Assembly: GCA_046290575.1 (NCBI GenBank) | Contig: JBKAGX010000011.1 | Coordinates: 1-64,000 of the forward strand | DNA: 64,000 nucleotides | Origin: JANQQJ01 sp046290575 | GTDB taxonomy: Bacteria > Pseudomonadota > Alphaproteobacteria > SMXS01 | Direction of reading: 5' to 3' | Part shown: one piece after another, positions 61,385-64,000 of the stretch | How the letters are laid out: the number at the start of each line of letters is the position of its first letter | Numbering within the stretch: the stretch's first letter is position 1 | Program-made: the position numbers and the translations under genes | The notes under the pieces: model-generated | The model's database searches: none | What the model was told of the DNA's origin: nothing | Seen by the model: the letters and a program-made list of their open reading frames with translations, nothing else

Positions 61385-62164
61385 CTAAGCCGATAGCAGA
61401 TTGAACCGGACCCCGCCAAGGGTGAGTTGGTTTTCAATAATTGAGAGGCCGTGGTCTGCCGCGGCACTATCAATGTATGCGCGGTCTTTCACCATCATAT
61501 CTATCTCGCTAAGGCCCTCACCGCGACCATCCGCCGCAGCATCGAAGCGCAGTGCGCCCTGTTCAAGCTGAATGGCAAATGACGTTTTTGTCTTCTCAAT
61601 GTCGTGGTCCAGGATGGCTGCCCAGCGTCGTGCCAATGCCTCCGGGTCGTTTGACTGTATTGTCGCGGATGCAATGCCAGTCACGACGTCTGTCTGTTGG
61701 GCCCTTTGCCAACCGTCGCCTGCCGGATACCAGGGGCCGTCCGGCTGATTGAAGCCATCGGTACAGTCAATTTCGAGAAACGTACCGCCGGTATCGCGCG
61801 GGTGCAGCTGAAGCCCGTCATAGTCGTCGCGATCAATTGAGTAGACGGTCCTGATGCCCAGCGCGTCCGCCCGGTCGTCACGCCCGGCGGGATCGGTACA
61901 TTGCAGAATGACCATGTATCCACCATCGCCACCGCGTCGGTCCAGATATCGCCCGGCGGTCGTGTCGTCTCTGGTTGGAGCGACGACTTCGATGAATTGG
62001 TTACCAACGGGAACAACGATGTTCTCCAGCCCGAACTTTTCGACGCCTGGATCCCGGTGTGCGACCTGAAGTCCGAAGATTTGGGTCAACGCCGCTTCCA
62101 CCGGCGCCAGCTTTTCAGTCACGAGCGCGAGCTGCCGCAGGCGATATCGATTATCCACTGTCAT
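61385..62164 (-). CDS. VOC family (glyoxalase-like) protein
   Basis: A 259-residue vicinal-oxygen-chelate-like protein with a PF13468-type glyoxalase-like domain. It begins YRLRQLALVTEKLAPVEAAL and includes ENIVVPVGNQFIEVVAP, the pattern of this family; the metal-binding residues are not clearly assignable. A role in the CoA-dependent pathway of the adjacent enoyl-CoA hydratase is plausible. Confidence 0.8.
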   Translation of the reverse strand: MTVDNRYRLRQLALVTEKLAPVEAALTQIFGLQVAHRDPGVEKFGLENIVVPVGNQFIEVVAPTRDDTTAGRYLDRRGGDGGYMVILQCTDPAGRDDRADALGIRTVYSIDRDDYDGLQLHPRDTGGTFLEIDCTDGFNQPDGPWYPAGDGWQRAQQTDVVTGIASATIQSNDPEALARRWAAILDHDIEKTKTSFAIQLEQGALRFDAAADGRGEGLSEIDMMVKDRAYIDSAAADHGLSIIENQLTLGGVRFNLLSA

Positions 62165-62430
62165 ATTTGCGCCACTCCCTAGTTCTTTAAATTTACAGTG
62201 TTATCGTGCAAGTGTTGCATGTTTACATCACTTGTTGCGACAAACCGAACAGCCACCGTCTGCGTCCTTGAAACAGTAGGGGTGTTGCCCCATGTTCCGC
62301 CTCGCCGGAGAAGAGCTTGGCGGTGTGGGCTGTACCTTATCAGGTTACGTTTCCCGTACCGCCTATCAAAAGCTCCACGGCGGATTAAACGGGGCTCTTT
62401 CCTTTTTTCACCCCATGGGAGTTCATCCTA
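62165..62430. other. intergenic region before the TonB receptor
   Basis: No gene, tRNA or clear promoter is seen in these 266 bases. A purine-rich GGGAG at 62418-62422 serves the TonB receptor ATG at 62431. Confidence 0.6.
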
Positions 62431-64000
62431 ATGACTTTCGATAATTGTGCGCTGGCGGTTCGCCGCTGGTTGCCGGTATCTGCGACCCTGGGTGTCGCAG
62501 CGATGGTTGCCGTTTCGGCGCCTATCGGCAGCGCCTTTGCGCAAGAAGAAGAACAGCAGGCGCAGGTTCAGCCGCGCTTTATGGATACGCTGACGGTTTC
62601 GGCCCGTAAGCGTGACGAATCATTCATCGACGTGCCGGTTGCGATGCAGGTTTTCAACTCTGAAGCCCTGGAGCGCTATGGCGTTAGCGATCTGACCGAA
62701 CTGGCTGATCTGGCCGCAGCTGTCCAGCTGTTTCCGGCCTCGTCGGGTTCGGGTGCTAATTTCTCTGTTCGCGGCATTGGCTCCACGACGCTTGATCCCG
62801 GCGTCAGCACCAGCGTGGCCATCAACATCGACGGTATGTCGATCAACCGTGGCCGTATCGTCCGTCAGGCCATGTTTGACATGGAAAGCGTCGAAGTTCT
62901 GAAGGGCCCGCAGGCTCTGTTCTTCGGTAAGAACAGCCCGGCAGGTGTGGTGACCATTAAAAGCCGTGGCCCCAGCGATGAGTGGGAATTCGGCGCCTCG
63001 GTTTTCTATGAGTTCGACGCTGATGAGTTCATTGGCGAAGCCAGTGTTTCCGGTCCGATCAGCGAAAAGGTCGGTATGCGTCTTGCCTATCAGGGCAGCA
63101 CCGCCAAGGGCTGGGTGAAAAACGTTGCGCAGCCGCAGCCGATCCAGCCTGGCCTGGTGCTGGAACCGTACACCTTCCCCGGCGCGCTCGACACACGCCT
63201 TGGCGGTTACGACCAGCACATCGCGCGTTTGACGTTGCAGTTCGATCCGACCGATGAATTCAGCGCCACGCTGAAAGTGCTTGGCTCAACCATGAACAAT
63301 GATGGTACCGGCTCGCTGAACGAGGTGATCTCCTGTTCCGGTCCGCTGCCGATTACAGCTGGTCTGGTTGATCCCGATGGCGATTGTGCCCGCGATGGCG
63401 TTGTCTCGTCCGGTGCACTTCCGACCGAAGTCTATCAGAACTATCAGGGCCTCGAAAACCGCCCCAACGGGTCCGGTTTCGCAAGCTATGACAGCCTGCT
63501 CGTGACCTTGACCATGGACTACCAGACAGATGATTTCGTGCTCACCTCTGTTACCGGTGTTCACTACTATGACTGGTTCCGGTTTGATAATTTCGATAGC
63601 ACGGTTTACTGGCAACTCGGTGGCCTGCAGGATGAGCAGCAGACCACGATCAGCCAGGAAATCCGTTTCCTGTCGACTTTCGATAGCCCGATCAACTTCA
63701 TGATCGGCGCCTTCTACGAGAACCTTGACCGTGACTCTGACAACCAGGGTAAGATCGCAGCCGTTGGTCCCGACCCGATTACCGGCAACACCAACAACTG
63801 GGCTGGTATCTCGACGGTGAAGGGTGACTCCGTCTCTGTGTTTGCTCAGTTGATCTGGGACATCACCGATGATCTCGAGCTGACGGGCGGCGCGCGCTAT
63901 ACCTATGAAGACAAGACCGCGAGCACGGGCCTGACATATGTTCATCCGTTCCTTGCCGGCATCTTCCTGACGCCGGGCGTGCTGATTGAGCCGGACTTCT
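62431..64000 (+). CDS. TonB-dependent receptor, 5' part
   Basis: The frame stays open to the window edge, so the gene is truncated by the window (about 523 codons visible). A long signal peptide ends near SAFAQ (about residue 39). A TonB-box-like DTLTVSARKR follows, then the plug domain with FSVRGIGSTTL and VEVLKGPQALFFGKNSPAG, and the beginning of the beta-barrel. Such receptors import siderophores, hydrophobic substrates or sugars; the ligand here is unknown. Many members of this type are found next to catabolic genes in sphingomonad-like bacteria. Confidence 0.93.
   Translation, partial: MTFDNCALAVRRWLPVSATLGVAAMVAVSAPIGSAFAQEEEQQAQVQPRFMDTLTVSARKRDESFIDVPVAMQVFNSEALERYGVSDLTELADLAAAVQLFPASSGSGANFSVRGIGSTTLDPGVSTSVAINIDGMSINRGRIVRQAMFDMESVEVLKGPQALFFGKNSPAGVVTIKSRGPSDEWEFGASVFYEFDADEFIGEASVSGPISEKVGMRLAYQGSTAKGWVKNVAQPQPIQPGLVLEPYTFPGALDTRLGGYDQHIARLTLQFDPTDEFSATLKVLGSTMNNDGTGSLNEVISCSGPLPITAGLVDPDGDCARDGVVSSGALPTEVYQNYQGLENRPNGSGFASYDSLLVTLTMDYQTDDFVLTSVTGVHYYDWFRFDNFDSTVYWQLGGLQDEQQTTISQEIRFLSTFDSPINFMIGAFYENLDRDSDNQGKIAAVGPDPITGNTNNWAGISTVKGDSVSVFAQLIWDITDDLELTGGARYTYEDKTASTGLTYVHPFLAGIFLTPGVLIEPDF

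Noticed and set aside
62620..63945. Two minus-strand frames (199 and 219 codons) near the right edge
   Set aside because: They are antisense to the TonB-dependent receptor, which has signal peptide, plug motifs and barrel in one long open frame.

Overview
The window reads as chromosomal DNA of an alphaproteobacterium. The evidence is the minus-strand block plsY-dprA-topA-rnr-DUF983-rpmG, the clpS-clpA pair, a gatCAB operon, pyrB followed by a dihydroorotase-like pyrC', and many oxidative catabolism genes (Rieske oxygenase, three P450-type proteins, carotenoid oxygenase, TonB-dependent receptor). The order is not resolved from sequence alone. There is no rRNA, CRISPR array, prophage or intact insertion sequence, and no gene-free stretch exceeds about 300 bases.

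Layout. 1-2850: clpS and clpA. 2860-9430: a minus-strand run of a glycosyltransferase, a COG3146 protein, RidA, a ROK kinase, a HAD hydrolase, a DUF3572 protein, ribosomal protein L33 (too short for most ORF callers), an MFS transporter and a DUF983 protein. 9440-16000: rnr, topA, dprA, plsY. 16045-16240: a palindromic repeat and a GIY-YIG nuclease remnant. 16280-19560: pyrC', pyrB, ruvX, GrpB. 19639-22867: gatC, gatA, gatB; the end of gatB is present a second time beyond a repeat element. 23142-23844: a Phd/PIN toxin-antitoxin pair. 24050-31620: unrelated small operons (methyltransferases, fasciclin, a SnoaL-like gene behind a four-hairpin leader, PqiA-like, GST, a WapI-like immunity protein, an oxidoreductase with a TIM-barrel-like protein). 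31614-32557: an EpsE/EpsF-type glycosyltransferase pair, then tRNA-Ser(GCU).

32957-38796 is a catabolic region: a Rieske oxygenase, then a TetR regulator divergent from an amidohydrolase-P450 operon, with a perfect 11-bp inverted-repeat operator between them. 39220-43686 holds a carotenoid oxygenase, a thioredoxin-fold protein read through an in-frame UGA (a WAxxUGC selenoprotein with a bacterial SECIS-like hairpin), an SDR, and bciA (8-vinyl reductase of bacteriochlorophyll synthesis). 43790-48601: a lone secretin, then a GbsR/MarR regulator with cytochrome bd genes cydA and cydB. 48724-52042: a tandem P450 pair, of which the second protein has lost the heme cysteine, divergent from a seven-iron ferredoxin that may serve as redox partner. 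52555-54950: a Tat-signal SDR and a membrane glycosyltransferase-like protein. 54947-58997: the four-gene Anbu proteasome-like operon. 59156-62164: a GT2/GtrA pair, an enoyl-CoA hydratase and a VOC protein. A TonB-dependent receptor runs off the right edge.

The most notable items are the UGA-containing selenoprotein gene, the P450 pair with a cysteine-less member, the duplicated gatB tail around a repeat element, the isolated bciA and the multi-hairpin leader at 25614-25783.
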